A stretch of 64,000 nucleotides of DNA. Origin: Arthrobacter citreus. Lineage in GTDB: Bacteria; Actinomycetota; Actinomycetes; Actinomycetales; Micrococcaceae. The notes under the pieces were generated by a model, which had not been told where the DNA came from, did not search any database, and saw only the letters and a list, made by a program, of their open reading frames with translations. The position numbers and the translations under genes are program-made. Every line of letters starts with the position of its first letter. Position 1 is the stretch's first letter. The DNA is taken from positions 992,001 through 1,056,000 of the forward strand of contig NZ_VTFV01000002.1 in the NCBI RefSeq assembly GCF_009192745.1. Reading direction: 5' to 3'. Below are positions 47,479 to 58,825 of this stretch, piece after piece.

Positions 47479-48237
47479 TCAGGCGAAATAAACGCCGATC
47501 CGGTTGCCCTCGATCTCCTCGATCCGGATATCGATCTCGTAGATGTCCTTCAGGACTTCCGGCTGCATGATCGTTGACGGCGGCCCCTGGTGGAGCAGCT
47601 TGCCGTCCGCCATGGCAATGATGTCGTCCGAATAGCAGGAGGCGAAGTTGATGTCGTGGATGACCAGGACAACGGTCTTGCCCAGCTCATCGGTGAGCCG
47701 CCGCAGCAGCCGCATCATCTCCACCGAGTGCTTCATGTCCAGGTTGTTGAGCGGCTCGTCCAGCAGCAGGTAATCGGTGTCCTGCGCCAGCACCATGGCG
47801 ATGAACGCGCGCTGCCGCTGGCCGCCGGAAAGCTCGTCAACAAACCGGTCGGCCAGCTCGGTGAGATCAAGGAAGGCCATGGCCTGCTCGATCTTTTCCC
47901 GGCACACCGCCGTCGGGCGCCCGCCGTTGTGCGGGTAGCGGCCAAAACCGACCAGGTCCCGCACAGTGAGCCGGACGGTGAGGTGGTTGTCCTGCCGCAG
48001 GATGGCCATTTTGCGGGCCAAATCCTTGCCCGGTGCGGCAGAGACGTCCAAGCCGTCCACGGTGACGGAACCGGCGTCGGACTTCAGGAGCCGGCTGATG
48101 ATGGAGAGCAGCGTGGACTTGCCGGCTCCGTTGGGGCCGATGATTGAGGTGACACCGCCTTCCTTGATGTGGCAGCTCACCCCGTCCACCACTGCGGTGG
48201 AACCGTAGGTCTTGGTGACGCCGGTGACCTGGATCAT
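47479..48237 (-). CDS. Iron-siderophore ABC transporter ATP-binding protein
   Basis: 252 aa ATPase of the FecE/YclP type. Walker A GPNGAGKS (34-41), Q-loop REDNHLT-like LRQDNHLTVR, signature ELSGGQRQRAFIAMVLAQ, Walker B YLLLDEPLNNLD, H-loop VIHDINFA. ATG overlaps the permease TGA by ATGA. Last gene of the minus-strand importer. Confidence 0.95.
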   Translation of the reverse strand: MIQVTGVTKTYGSTAVVDGVSCHIKEGGVTSIIGPNGAGKSTLLSIISRLLKSDAGSVTVDGLDVSAAPGKDLARKMAILRQDNHLTVRLTVRDLVGFGRYPHNGGRPTAVCREKIEQAMAFLDLTELADRFVDELSGGQRQRAFIAMVLAQDTDYLLLDEPLNNLDMKHSVEMMRLLRRLTDELGKTVVLVIHDINFASCYSDDIIAMADGKLLHQGPPSTIMQPEVLKDIYEIDIRIEEIEGNRIGVYFA

Positions 48238-49214
48238 TTGAGGGAGCCTTTCAGGAGCAGGATCAGGAAGACGATCCCGCCAACGAATTCAATGACAATG
48301 CTCAGCGCGGTATCGAAGGCGAAGATGCGTTCGAGGACCAGCTGGCCGCCGACCAAGGCGATGATGCCCAGCAGGACGGCGATGGGAACCACTGCTTTGT
48401 GGGAGAAGTGGGAGCACAGCTGGTAGGCCAGCGAGGCCACCAGCAGCCCGAAGAACGTAACCGGGCCAACCAGCGCGGTGGAGACGGCAACCAGGACCGA
48501 GCAGATCACCAGGACGCCGGTCACCGAGCGCTTGTGGTTCACGCCCAGATTGATCGAGGTGTCCCGTCCAAGGGACATCACATCCAGTGAGTGCCGCATC
48601 CGCCAGGCCGGAACGCTGACGATCGCCACGGCAATCAGCGAATACCCCAGCAGCGCGCCGTCCACATTATTAAAGGAAGCGAAGAACAGGTCCTGCAGGA
48701 TGATGAACTCACTTGGCTCGATCAGCCGCTGCAGCAGGGAGGACATGCCGCGGAACATCGTTCCCAGGACAATGCCCACCAGCAGCATCAGGTGCAGGGA
48801 CTTGCCCCCGCCGGTGAAGAGCCAGCGGTAGAGCAGGAAGGAGAAGCCCACCATCAGGGCGACTTCCATTCCGTAGCGCAGGGGCTCGGACATGGAAAGC
48901 ACCAGCCCGCCGCCGAAGGTGAACACCAGGACGGTCTGGATCAGCACGTACAGGGCATCGAAGCCCATGATCGACGGCGTGAGGATCCGGTTGGCGGTCA
49001 CGGTCTGGAAGAGCACGGTGGAAACCCCGACGGCGTAAGCCACCAGGATCATCGAGCCCACCTTGATGGCGCGGCGCGGCAGAACATAGCCGATGTTTCC
49101 GCGCAGTTCGATGGTCATAAAAACGGCGACGAGGGCTGCGGCCACAACGGAGAGGGCAATGATCCAGAACCTGGGGGAGAGGTTTCGCACCGGACGGCGG
49201 CGCTGCACCGTCAT
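48234..49214 (-). CDS. Iron-siderophore ABC transporter permease (FecCD family, second)
   Basis: 326 aa, about nine hydrophobic segments. FecCD features: ANRILTPSIMGFDALYVLIQ and SLGRDTSINLGVNHKRSVTGVLVICSVLVAVSTALVGPVTFFGLLVASLAY. This matches YclO-type permeases. ATG 49212-49214 lies 28 bp after the first permease stop; no good RBS is visible, so coupled re-initiation is possible. Confidence 0.92.
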   Translation of the reverse strand: MTVQRRRPVRNLSPRFWIIALSVVAAALVAVFMTIELRGNIGYVLPRRAIKVGSMILVAYAVGVSTVLFQTVTANRILTPSIMGFDALYVLIQTVLVFTFGGGLVLSMSEPLRYGMEVALMVGFSFLLYRWLFTGGGKSLHLMLLVGIVLGTMFRGMSSLLQRLIEPSEFIILQDLFFASFNNVDGALLGYSLIAVAIVSVPAWRMRHSLDVMSLGRDTSINLGVNHKRSVTGVLVICSVLVAVSTALVGPVTFFGLLVASLAYQLCSHFSHKAVVPIAVLLGIIALVGGQLVLERIFAFDTALSIVIEFVGGIVFLILLLKGSLK

Positions 49215-49242
49215 CGCCGAGGGCAGGACGCTGGTGGGGGAA

Positions 49243-50283
49243 CTAGGCACGGGCGGAGCGCTTTCGAAGGAGCAGGTAGAGGAACAGGACGCTGCCCACG
49301 GCGGCAACAATCACGCCCACGGGGATTTCATAGGGGTAGCGGATGGTCCGGCCGATGATGTCGCAGGCGAGCACAAAGCCCGCACCGAAAATAGCGACCC
49401 AGGGAATGGCGCGGCGGACGTTGTCACCTACGAGCAGGGAGACAAGGTTAGGGACGATCAGTCCCAGGAACGGCACGGAACCCACACTGACAACCACGAC
49501 GGCGCTGATCAGGGACACGATGATCAGGCCCAGGGTCATCACGCGGTTGTAGTTCAGGCCCAGGTTGGTGGTGAATTCCTGGCCCATGCCGGCAACCGTA
49601 AACCGGTCCGCAGCCAGGAATCCGATCAGGGTCAGGGCGCCCACGATCCACAGCAGCTCGTAGCGTCCGCGCAGCACGCCGGAGAAGTCCCCGGTCATCC
49701 AGGAGTTCAGCGTCTGCAGCAGGTCGAACCGGTAGGCGAAGAACGTGGTGACGGCGGCAATGACACCGCCCAGCATGATGCCGACCAGAGGCACGATCAG
49801 GGTGTTGCGCAGCGGAATGCGGCGCAGGATCAGCAGGAAGAGTGCGGTGCCGGCCACGGCGAAGAGGGTTGCCGTGGACATTTTCATAAACAGCGAAGCG
49901 CCGGGAATGAGCACCGTCACCACGAGGATGCCCAGGGATGCAGATTCGATGGTGCCCACGGTGGACGGTTCAACGAACTTGTTCCGCGCCATCAGCTGCA
50001 TGATCAGCCCGGCCACGCTGAGCGCCATGCCGGCGAGGATGATGCTCAGTGTCCGCGGCACCCGGCTGACCCAGAAGATGTTCCAGGCGTGTTCGTCCCC
50101 GGCCAGCAGCGAGGACAGGGAAACATCGCTGACCCCCACGAACATGCTCACGATGGCGAGCAGAAGGACGGCGGCGCCGCCCAGGACCAGCATGACTGCC
50201 GGGCCGGGGACCCGCCGTCGTGGTCCGGATACGGCAGCGGCCCCGGCAGTGGCCGGAGCTGCGGGGCTGATCTGTGTTGTCAT
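49243..50283 (-). CDS. Iron-siderophore ABC transporter permease (FecCD family, first)
   Basis: 346 aa: WVSRVPRTLSIILAGMALSVAGLIMQLMARNKFVEPSTVGTIESASLGIL and GMGQEFTTNLGLNYNRVMTLGLIIVSLISAVVVVSVGSVPFLGLIVPNLVSLL. YclN-like. ATG 50281-50283 chosen; an in-frame GTG at 50316 overlaps the hairpin downstream of the binding-protein gene. Confidence 0.92.
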   Translation of the reverse strand: MTTQISPAAPATAGAAAVSGPRRRVPGPAVMLVLGGAAVLLLAIVSMFVGVSDVSLSSLLAGDEHAWNIFWVSRVPRTLSIILAGMALSVAGLIMQLMARNKFVEPSTVGTIESASLGILVVTVLIPGASLFMKMSTATLFAVAGTALFLLILRRIPLRNTLIVPLVGIMLGGVIAAVTTFFAYRFDLLQTLNSWMTGDFSGVLRGRYELLWIVGALTLIGFLAADRFTVAGMGQEFTTNLGLNYNRVMTLGLIIVSLISAVVVVSVGSVPFLGLIVPNLVSLLVGDNVRRAIPWVAIFGAGFVLACDIIGRTIRYPYEIPVGVIVAAVGSVLFLYLLLRKRSARA

Positions 50284-50297
50284 GAGGGTTCCGTCTC

Positions 50298-50341
50298 CCT
50301 CGCTGGCCGGGGCCACCCGAAGGCGGTCCCGGCCAGCGAGG
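50298..50341 (-). promoter_or_regulatory. Intercistronic hairpin between binding-protein and permease genes
   Basis: A perfect 14-bp inverted repeat (50298-50311 with 50328-50341, core CTCGCTGGCCGGG) without T-run. Positioned like RNA stems that keep binding-protein mRNA more abundant than permease mRNA. Confidence 0.6.
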
Positions 50342-50362
50342 ATCTAGCAGGTAAGGGGACGG

Positions 50363-51316
50363 TTAGGAGATGCCGTCCTGGACAGCGCTGACCATGGCGT
50401 CAACGTTGTTCAGGCCGTAGCCCACCAGGTACCAGCTGGAGGAATCGAGCATGGTGATGCGGTCGTTCTTGGCAGCCTTGGTGCCCATGACAAGCTCGTT
50501 GTCCAGCACCGCGGAGGCTACTTCACCGGCGTTGCCGACTGCGACGTCGCGGTCGATGACGAACAGGTTGTCCGGGTTGATCTCGGCGACATATTCGAAG
50601 GACACGGATTCGCCGTGCTGGGCTTCGGACTTGATGTCAGCAGCCGTGGCAACACCAAGGACGTCGTGGATCAGGCCAAAGCGCGACCCTGCACCGTAAG
50701 CAGTCATTTCGCCGCCGCTGGTCATGATGATCAGGCCGTTGCCGGCGTCGGCTGCGGTTGCCTTGGTTTCTTCGACCTTGGAGTCGAGCGCGGCGAGCTT
50801 CTCCTCGACTTCGGCTTCCTTGCCGAAGATCTCACCGATGATCTCGGTGTTGGAGATGAAGGAGTTCCAGGGATCCGCAGCGTCAGTGCTGAGGTTGATC
50901 GTGGGGGCGATCTTGGAGAACTCTTCGTAGGAGTCGGCGGTGCGGCCGGACATGATGATCAGGTCCGGAGCGCCGGCGCTGATTGCCTCGAAGTCCGGTT
51001 CCTTCATGCTGCCGATCTTGGCGTAGTCATCCGAGCCGTACTTGGAGAGGCTTTCGGGGAAGTTTGCTGCCGGGACGCCGTCAACCTCGATGCCGAGGGC
51101 GTCGAGGGTGTCGAGTGCACCGAGGTCGAACGTGTAGACGACCTCCGGGTTCACGGGAACCTCCGTGGTGCCCTGGGTGTGCTCCACGGTGACGGTGGTC
51201 GACTCTGAGGCTGCGGGTTCAGCGGCGGCGTCGGTCTCCTGGCCGCAGGCGCTTACAGCGAGCAGGGAAACCAGGGCGGTTCCGGCCAGCAGCCGGGACT
51301 TGAGGGTGGTCTTCAC
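50363..51316 (-). CDS. Iron-siderophore ABC transporter substrate-binding lipoprotein
   Basis: 317 aa. Lipoprotein signal with lipobox LAVSAC, then VTVEHTQGTTEVPVNPEVVYTFDLGALDTLDALGIEVDGVP, which follows the YclQ/CeuA/FatB petrobactin- and enterobactin-type pattern. GTG start at 51314-51316. The upstream promoter carries a DtxR-like box, so expression should rise on iron starvation. The exact siderophore is not known. Confidence 0.94.
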   Translation of the reverse strand: MKTTLKSRLLAGTALVSLLAVSACGQETDAAAEPAASESTTVTVEHTQGTTEVPVNPEVVYTFDLGALDTLDALGIEVDGVPAANFPESLSKYGSDDYAKIGSMKEPDFEAISAGAPDLIIMSGRTADSYEEFSKIAPTINLSTDAADPWNSFISNTEIIGEIFGKEAEVEEKLAALDSKVEETKATAADAGNGLIIMTSGGEMTAYGAGSRFGLIHDVLGVATAADIKSEAQHGESVSFEYVAEINPDNLFVIDRDVAVGNAGEVASAVLDNELVMGTKAAKNDRITMLDSSSWYLVGYGLNNVDAMVSAVQDGIS

Positions 51317-51413
51317 TTTGGGGGTGCTCCAGATGATCTCTTCGGTTTGGCCTGCCGGCGGATGCCTCCGCCATTAGGTCACAAAATCGTTTGCTAATTT
51401 CGCGCGCCATTGA

Positions 51414-51442
51414 AAACTATCTTGTTAGGCAAGGCTAAGCAA
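51414..51442 (-). promoter_or_regulatory. Promoter of the siderophore ABC operon
   Basis: On the minus strand: TTGCTT (51437-51442), 17 bp, TAGTTT (51414-51419). It gives a leader of about 90 nt. The -35 and spacer are covered by the iron box. Confidence 0.6.
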
Positions 51443-51443
51443 C
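51425..51443. promoter_or_regulatory. DtxR/IdeR-type iron box
   Basis: TTAGGCAAGGCTAAGCAAC matches 14 of 19 positions of the DtxR/IdeR consensus TTAGGTTAGGCTAACCTAA, including all of TTAGG and AGGCTAA. It overlaps the -35/spacer of the promoter for the siderophore importer, so Fe(II)-loaded regulator should repress it. Confidence 0.7.
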
Positions 51444-51525
51444 TTACATGAAGGCCTTTGGGTAACGTCCGTTCATCGGGCCGGTGGCCCTGCCCTGGCC
51501 TCGAAGGAGAATCTTGCAGACTTTG

Positions 51526-51552
51526 TTGGCACTCGCCTTGACCGAGTGCTAA
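51526..51552. promoter_or_regulatory. CIRCE operator 1 of groES-groEL
   Basis: TTGGCACTC (51526-51534), N9, GAGTGCTAA (51544-51552); 17 of 18 arm positions match the HrcA-binding CIRCE consensus. It covers the -35 region of the groES promoter. Confidence 0.88.
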
Positions 51553-51566
51553 CCGTTGCATAAAGT
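51538..51566 (+). promoter_or_regulatory. groES-groEL promoter
   Basis: TTGACC (51538-51543), 17 bp, TAAAGT (51561-51566). It lies between and overlaps the two CIRCE operators, giving a leader of about 120 nt. Confidence 0.75.
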
Positions 51567-51571
51567 CGGAG

Positions 51572-51598
51572 CTAGCACTCCCCATGTGAGGGTGCTAA
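51572..51598. promoter_or_regulatory. CIRCE operator 2 of groES-groEL
   Basis: CTAGCACTC (51572-51580), N9, GGGTGCTAA (51590-51598); 16 of 18 arm positions match CIRCE. It lies at the transcription start, so it would also be at the 5' end of the mRNA. Confidence 0.85.
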
Positions 51599-51692
51599 TT
51601 CCTGAGGGAAGCGCCCACCGGCACCCGCGACGACGGCAAGCGCCTACCGACGGTCCACAAACCCGTTAGTAACTAAGCAAAGGAGAGCCCGA

Positions 51693-51989
51693 GTGTCGGT
51701 CTCTATTAAGCCCCTTGAGGATCGCATCGTTGTTCGCCCGCTCGAAGCTGAGCAGACCACGGCCTCCGGCCTGGTTATCCCGGACACCGCTAAGGAAAAG
51801 CCCCAGGAAGGTGAAGTCGTAGCAGTCGGCCCCGGCCGCGTTGACGACAACGGCAACCGTGTGCCGATCGATGTTGCTGAAGGCGACGTCGTCATCTACT
51901 CGAAGTACGGCGGAACCGAGGTCAAGCAGGGCGGCCAGGAATACCTGGTGCTCTCCGCACGCGACGTGCTGGCCATCGTCGTCAAGTAA
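51693..51989 (+). CDS. groES: Co-chaperonin GroES
   Basis: 98 aa heptameric lid. [57 protein letters not shown] holds the mobile loop and GEVVAVGPG core. GTG behind AAAGGAGAGCCCGA. Under two CIRCE operators and followed by a terminator before groEL. Confidence 0.98.
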   Translation: MSVSIKPLEDRIVVRPLEAEQTTASGLVIPDTAKEKPQEGEVVAVGPGRVDDNGNRVPIDVAEGDVVIYSKYGGTEVKQGGQEYLVLSARDVLAIVVK

Positions 51990-51995
51990 GTCTTT

Positions 51996-53671
<1,676 letters not shown>

Positions 53672-53685
53672 ATCCAGGCTGGCCT

Positions 53686-53740
53686 AAAGGCCCCGTCAGA
53701 CGCGGATTACTCCGCGGCTGACGGGGCCTTTGTCCTTTCC
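53686..53740 (+). terminator. Terminator after groEL
   Basis: AAAGGCCCCGTCAG (53686-53699) and CTGACGGGGCCTTT (53718-53731) make a perfect 14-bp stem, with an inner CGCGG/CCGCG pair, followed by a T-rich stretch. Confidence 0.88.
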
Positions 53741-53831
53741 GGGAGTTGTCGCGGGACCGCTGGATTCAGGCCTGGCGGGCTCCTGCCGGTAAACTCGTGC
53801 GGTATTTGCCGCTTTGAAAGGACACCAGCAA

Positions 53832-55922
53832 GTGTCAGCACCCGCGCAGCACGCTGCCGCTTCGGACTCCCCGCAGGCTCCGGCCCTGCGGGCCGCAGAA
53901 CGACGCTACCGGCCCGAAGTGCAGGGACTGCGTGCCCTGGCCGTGGTGCTTGTTGTTCTCTACCACGTGTGGCTTGGCAGAGTGTCCGGGGGCGTGGATG
54001 TCTTCCTGCTGATCTCCGCCTTCCTGCTGACCGGGTCCTTCGTCCGCAAGGCAGAAAGCGGGAAGGCCCTGGCCCTGGGCCGCTACTGGCTGCACCTGTT
54101 CAAGCGGCTGCTCCCCGCCGTCGCCGTCGTCCTGCTGGCAGTGCTCGCCGCCGCTGCGGCACTCCTGCCGGCCAGCGCCCGCCAGGACCTCATTGGGCAG
54201 ACCTGGTCGTCCCTGTTCTATTTCCAGAACTGGACGCTTGCCAATAACGCGGTTGACTACCTGGCAGCGGACCACAGCGCGGCCAGCCCGCTGCAGCACT
54301 TCTGGTCCCTCTCCATCCAGGGGCAGGTCTTTATCCTCTGGCCGCTGATCTTCGCCGCCGCGGTCCCCGCGGCCCGGCTGATTGGCAGAAGCTACCGGTC
54401 CGTGCTGGCGGTTGTCTTCACCGCTGTTTTCGCTGTGGCCCTGGCATACTCCATCTGGCAGACCGGAGCCAACCAGGCCTACGCGTACTTCGACACCCGG
54501 ACCAGGCTGTGGGAATTTGCGCTGGGCTCCCTGCTGGCACTTGCCCTGCCGTACCTGCGCCTGGACAGGCGGATACGCATCCTCGTCGGCTGGACGGGTG
54601 TGATTGCCATGCTGAGCTGCGGCATCATCCTGCAGGTCCAGCAGCAGTTCCCCGGCTACCTCGCCCTGTGGCCTACCCTGGCCGCGGCCATGGTGATCGC
54701 CGCCGGAGACACCGGCAGCCGGGCCGGCGCCGACCGGTTGCTGAAGGCCAAGCCGCTGGTGAAACTGGGGGACAATTCCTACGCCCTGTACCTGTGGCAC
54801 TGGCCGGTGCTGGTGTTCTGGCTGATCGCCTCCAAGCAGGAGAACGCCGGGCTGGTTGACGGCGCCGTCGTTATTGCCGTTTCCCTGCTGCTGGCCGTGC
54901 TCACCACCAAACTGGTGGAGGGACCGCTGCGCAGCTGGTCCTGGCCGCAGGTCTCGCCCTGGCGCTCCGCAGTGGTGCTCGCCGCTTCGTTCGCCCTCGT
55001 TGCGGCACCGCTGGCGGGCTGGCAGGAACGGGTGGATGCACAGGCAGAAGCCGTGCGGCTGCAGTCCATCGCGGACAACCCCGGTGCGCTGTCCCTGGAC
55101 CCGGACTTCCAGATCGCGTCCTCTACCCAGGCACTCGTGAAGCCCGCGCCGTCGGAGATGGACCAGGAATGGGCGCAGCTGGACGAGGCGTGTGAGGAAG
55201 GCACGGCACCGGAGGCGGGCAGCGTGCTGGAAAAGCACTGCAAGCAGATCGGCTCCGCCGAAGGCGCACAGAAAACCATAGTGGTGCTGGGAGATTCCCA
55301 CGCCATGCAGTGGACCGCAGCGCTGGGTCCGGTGGCACTCGCCAACGGCTGGCACGTGGTCACTGTCCTGAAGATGGGCTGCCGGTACGGGGCCGAAGAC
55401 CCCGAGCGGTCCGAAGAGTGCAACGCCTTCAACCAGGCCGCAGGCCAGTACGTCCTGAACCTGATGCCGGATGCGGTGTTCACCGTCGCGTCAGTCACTC
55501 AGGAGTCCCTACCGGACGAAACCCTGGCCGGAGGCTACGACGACGGCGTCCGCGGCTTTGCCGAGGCAGGCATCCAGGTCCTGGCCATGCGGGACAACCC
55601 GCGGTTCGAGTTCGACATGTTCAAGTGCCTGGAGTCCAACGGCTTCGACGCGCAGGCCTGCCACGTTCCGCGCAGCCAGCTGCTGGCGGACGTCTCTCCG
55701 CTGGAAGGACTCGAGGCGCGGATTCCGGGCGTGCGCGTCCTGGACATGAGCGACCAGTTCTGCTTCGACGACGCCTGCCCGGGAATCATCGGCAACGTGA
55801 TCGTCTACAAGGACCACGACCACCTCAACCGGACCTACATGGAGACCACGTCCCATGTACTGGCGGAACGCATCCTGGCCGCTACCGGCTGGGAAGGCGT
55901 CACAGTGCCCGGAACCACATAG
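53832..55922 (+). CDS. Membrane acyltransferase (acyltransferase-3) with C-terminal SGNH domain
   Basis: 696 aa OafA-type. The membrane part (about 1-390) begins RRYRPEVQGLRALAVVLVVLYHVWLGRVSGGVDVFLLISAFLLTG with catalytic His45. The C-terminal SGNH hydrolase-like domain has GDSH (487-490) and the late DHDHLN motif. Such enzymes O-acetylate cell-wall or surface polysaccharides. GTG 53832 is chosen: AAAGGA is spaced nine bases upstream; a TTG at 53814 is less likely. Confidence 0.93.
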   Translation: MSAPAQHAAASDSPQAPALRAAERRYRPEVQGLRALAVVLVVLYHVWLGRVSGGVDVFLLISAFLLTGSFVRKAESGKALALGRYWLHLFKRLLPAVAVVLLAVLAAAAALLPASARQDLIGQTWSSLFYFQNWTLANNAVDYLAADHSAASPLQHFWSLSIQGQVFILWPLIFAAAVPAARLIGRSYRSVLAVVFTAVFAVALAYSIWQTGANQAYAYFDTRTRLWEFALGSLLALALPYLRLDRRIRILVGWTGVIAMLSCGIILQVQQQFPGYLALWPTLAAAMVIAAGDTGSRAGADRLLKAKPLVKLGDNSYALYLWHWPVLVFWLIASKQENAGLVDGAVVIAVSLLLAVLTTKLVEGPLRSWSWPQVSPWRSAVVLAASFALVAAPLAGWQERVDAQAEAVRLQSIADNPGALSLDPDFQIASSTQALVKPAPSEMDQEWAQLDEACEEGTAPEAGSVLEKHCKQIGSAEGAQKTIVVLGDSHAMQWTAALGPVALANGWHVVTVLKMGCRYGAEDPERSEECNAFNQAAGQYVLNLMPDAVFTVASVTQESLPDETLAGGYDDGVRGFAEAGIQVLAMRDNPRFEFDMFKCLESNGFDAQACHVPRSQLLADVSPLEGLEARIPGVRVLDMSDQFCFDDACPGIIGNVIVYKDHDHLNRTYMETTSHVLAERILAATGWEGVTVPGTT

Positions 55923-55974
55923 CCCAAAGCACCCGAAGGAATAGGGAGGGGTGCTGATTTCGTTCTACGATTAG

Positions 55975-57555
<1,581 letters not shown>

Positions 57556-57569
57556 GCATGCCGATACCA

Positions 57570-57612
57570 GAAGCAGGCACTGTTCCCTCCGGAACGGTGC
57601 CTGCTTCGTTTA
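57570..57612 (+). terminator. Terminator after guaB
   Basis: A 17-bp stem (57570-57586 with 57591-57607, one G-U) and 4-nt loop, followed by GTTTA. Confidence 0.8.
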
Positions 57613-57622
57613 ACGACTGGGA

Positions 57623-57628
57623 TAACCT
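57623..57628 (+). promoter_or_regulatory. -10 element for leaderless guaB3 mRNA
   Basis: TAACCT is followed by AGAGCA (6 nt) and the GTG start at 57635. Confidence 0.6.
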
Positions 57629-57634
57629 AGAGCA

Positions 57635-58774
57635 GTGACTAACGAGATAGAGATCGGCCGTGGCAAGCGTGGGCGCAGAGCCTACTCCCTGGATGACGTA
57701 GCGATTGTGCCCTCACGGCGCACCCGTGACCCGCAGGACGTCTCGGTCAACTGGCAGATAGATGCCTACCAGTTTGAAATGCCCGTCATCGGTGCCCCCA
57801 TGGATTCGGTGATGTCTCCGGCCACCGCCATTGCACTGGGCCGCCTGGGCGGACTGGGCGTCCTTAACCTCGAGGGCCTGTGGACCCGGTACGAGGATCC
57901 ACAGCCGATCCTGGACGAAATCGCCGTCCTCAGCGAAGAGAACTTCAACCCCGCGGCTACCCGCAGGCTGCAGGAGATCTACGCCGCACCGATCCAGGCC
58001 GAGCTGATCACCTCCCGCCTGGCGGAGATGCGCGAAGCGGGCGTCACCGTAGCCGGTTCGCTGACTCCGCAGCGCACCCAGGAGTTCTACAAGACTGTCC
58101 TTGCCGCCGGCGTGGACATCTTCGTGATCCGCGGAACCACCGTCTCCGCCGAGCACGTGTCCAAGAACGTTGAACCGCTGAACCTCAAGCAGTTCATCTA
58201 CGAACTCGACGTCCCCGTGATTGTCGGCGGGGCCGCCGGCTACACCCCGGCCCTTCACCTGATGCGCACCGGCGCCGCGGGCGTCCTGGTCGGCTTCGGC
58301 GGCGGCGCAACGACGACGACGCGGCGCGCCCTGGGCATCCACGCGCCCATGGCCACGGCGATATCCGACATCGCCGAAGCCCGCCGGGACTACATGGATG
58401 AGTCCGGCGGCCGGTACGTCCATGTAATTGCCGACGGCGGCATGGGCACCAGCGGCGACATCATCAAGGCCATTGCCATGGGTGCCGACGCCGTTATGCT
58501 CGGTTCGGCCCTGGCCCGCGCCGAGGAAGCGCCCGGACGCGGCTGGCACTGGGGACAGGAAGCCCACCACAGCGAACTGCCCCGCGGCGACAGGGTCCAC
58601 CTGGACACTGTTGCCCCCCTGAAGGAAGTCCTGTGGGGTCCCTCACACCACACCAACGGAACCTCCAACCTGATGGGGGCCCTGAGGCGGGCAATGGCCA
58701 CTACCGGATACTCTGACCTCAAGGCGTTCCAGCGGATCGACGTGCTGGTATCGCCATACCTTTACAACACCTGA
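57635..58774 (+). CDS. guaB3: GuaB3-family IMP dehydrogenase-related protein, cysteine-free
   Basis: 379 aa IMPDH/GMPR barrel without CBS domains. LDDVAIVPSRRTRDPQDVSV and PVIGAPMDSVMSPATAIALGRLGGLGVLN follow the family; VIADGGMGTSGDIIKAIAMGADAVMLGSALARAEE is the phosphate site. The catalytic loop is FGGGATTTTRRALG with no Cys, and the entire protein has no cysteine, so covalent IMP chemistry by the standard mechanism is excluded. Cyanobacterial GuaB3 has GMP reductase activity; here activity is uncertain. Confidence 0.93.
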   Translation: MTNEIEIGRGKRGRRAYSLDDVAIVPSRRTRDPQDVSVNWQIDAYQFEMPVIGAPMDSVMSPATAIALGRLGGLGVLNLEGLWTRYEDPQPILDEIAVLSEENFNPAATRRLQEIYAAPIQAELITSRLAEMREAGVTVAGSLTPQRTQEFYKTVLAAGVDIFVIRGTTVSAEHVSKNVEPLNLKQFIYELDVPVIVGGAAGYTPALHLMRTGAAGVLVGFGGGATTTTRRALGIHAPMATAISDIAEARRDYMDESGGRYVHVIADGGMGTSGDIIKAIAMGADAVMLGSALARAEEAPGRGWHWGQEAHHSELPRGDRVHLDTVAPLKEVLWGPSHHTNGTSNLMGALRRAMATTGYSDLKAFQRIDVLVSPYLYNT

Positions 58775-58825
58775 GCACGTCCAACCCCACCACCCCCGGG
58801 GCACGCTTCAGAGAGGAACTAGACC

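Noticed and set aside
49093-50391. Long plus-strand frame (432 codons) across the permease genes
   Set aside because: Antisense to two clear FecCD permeases, with His/Gln/Gly-rich composition typical of a shadow of hydrophobic genes.
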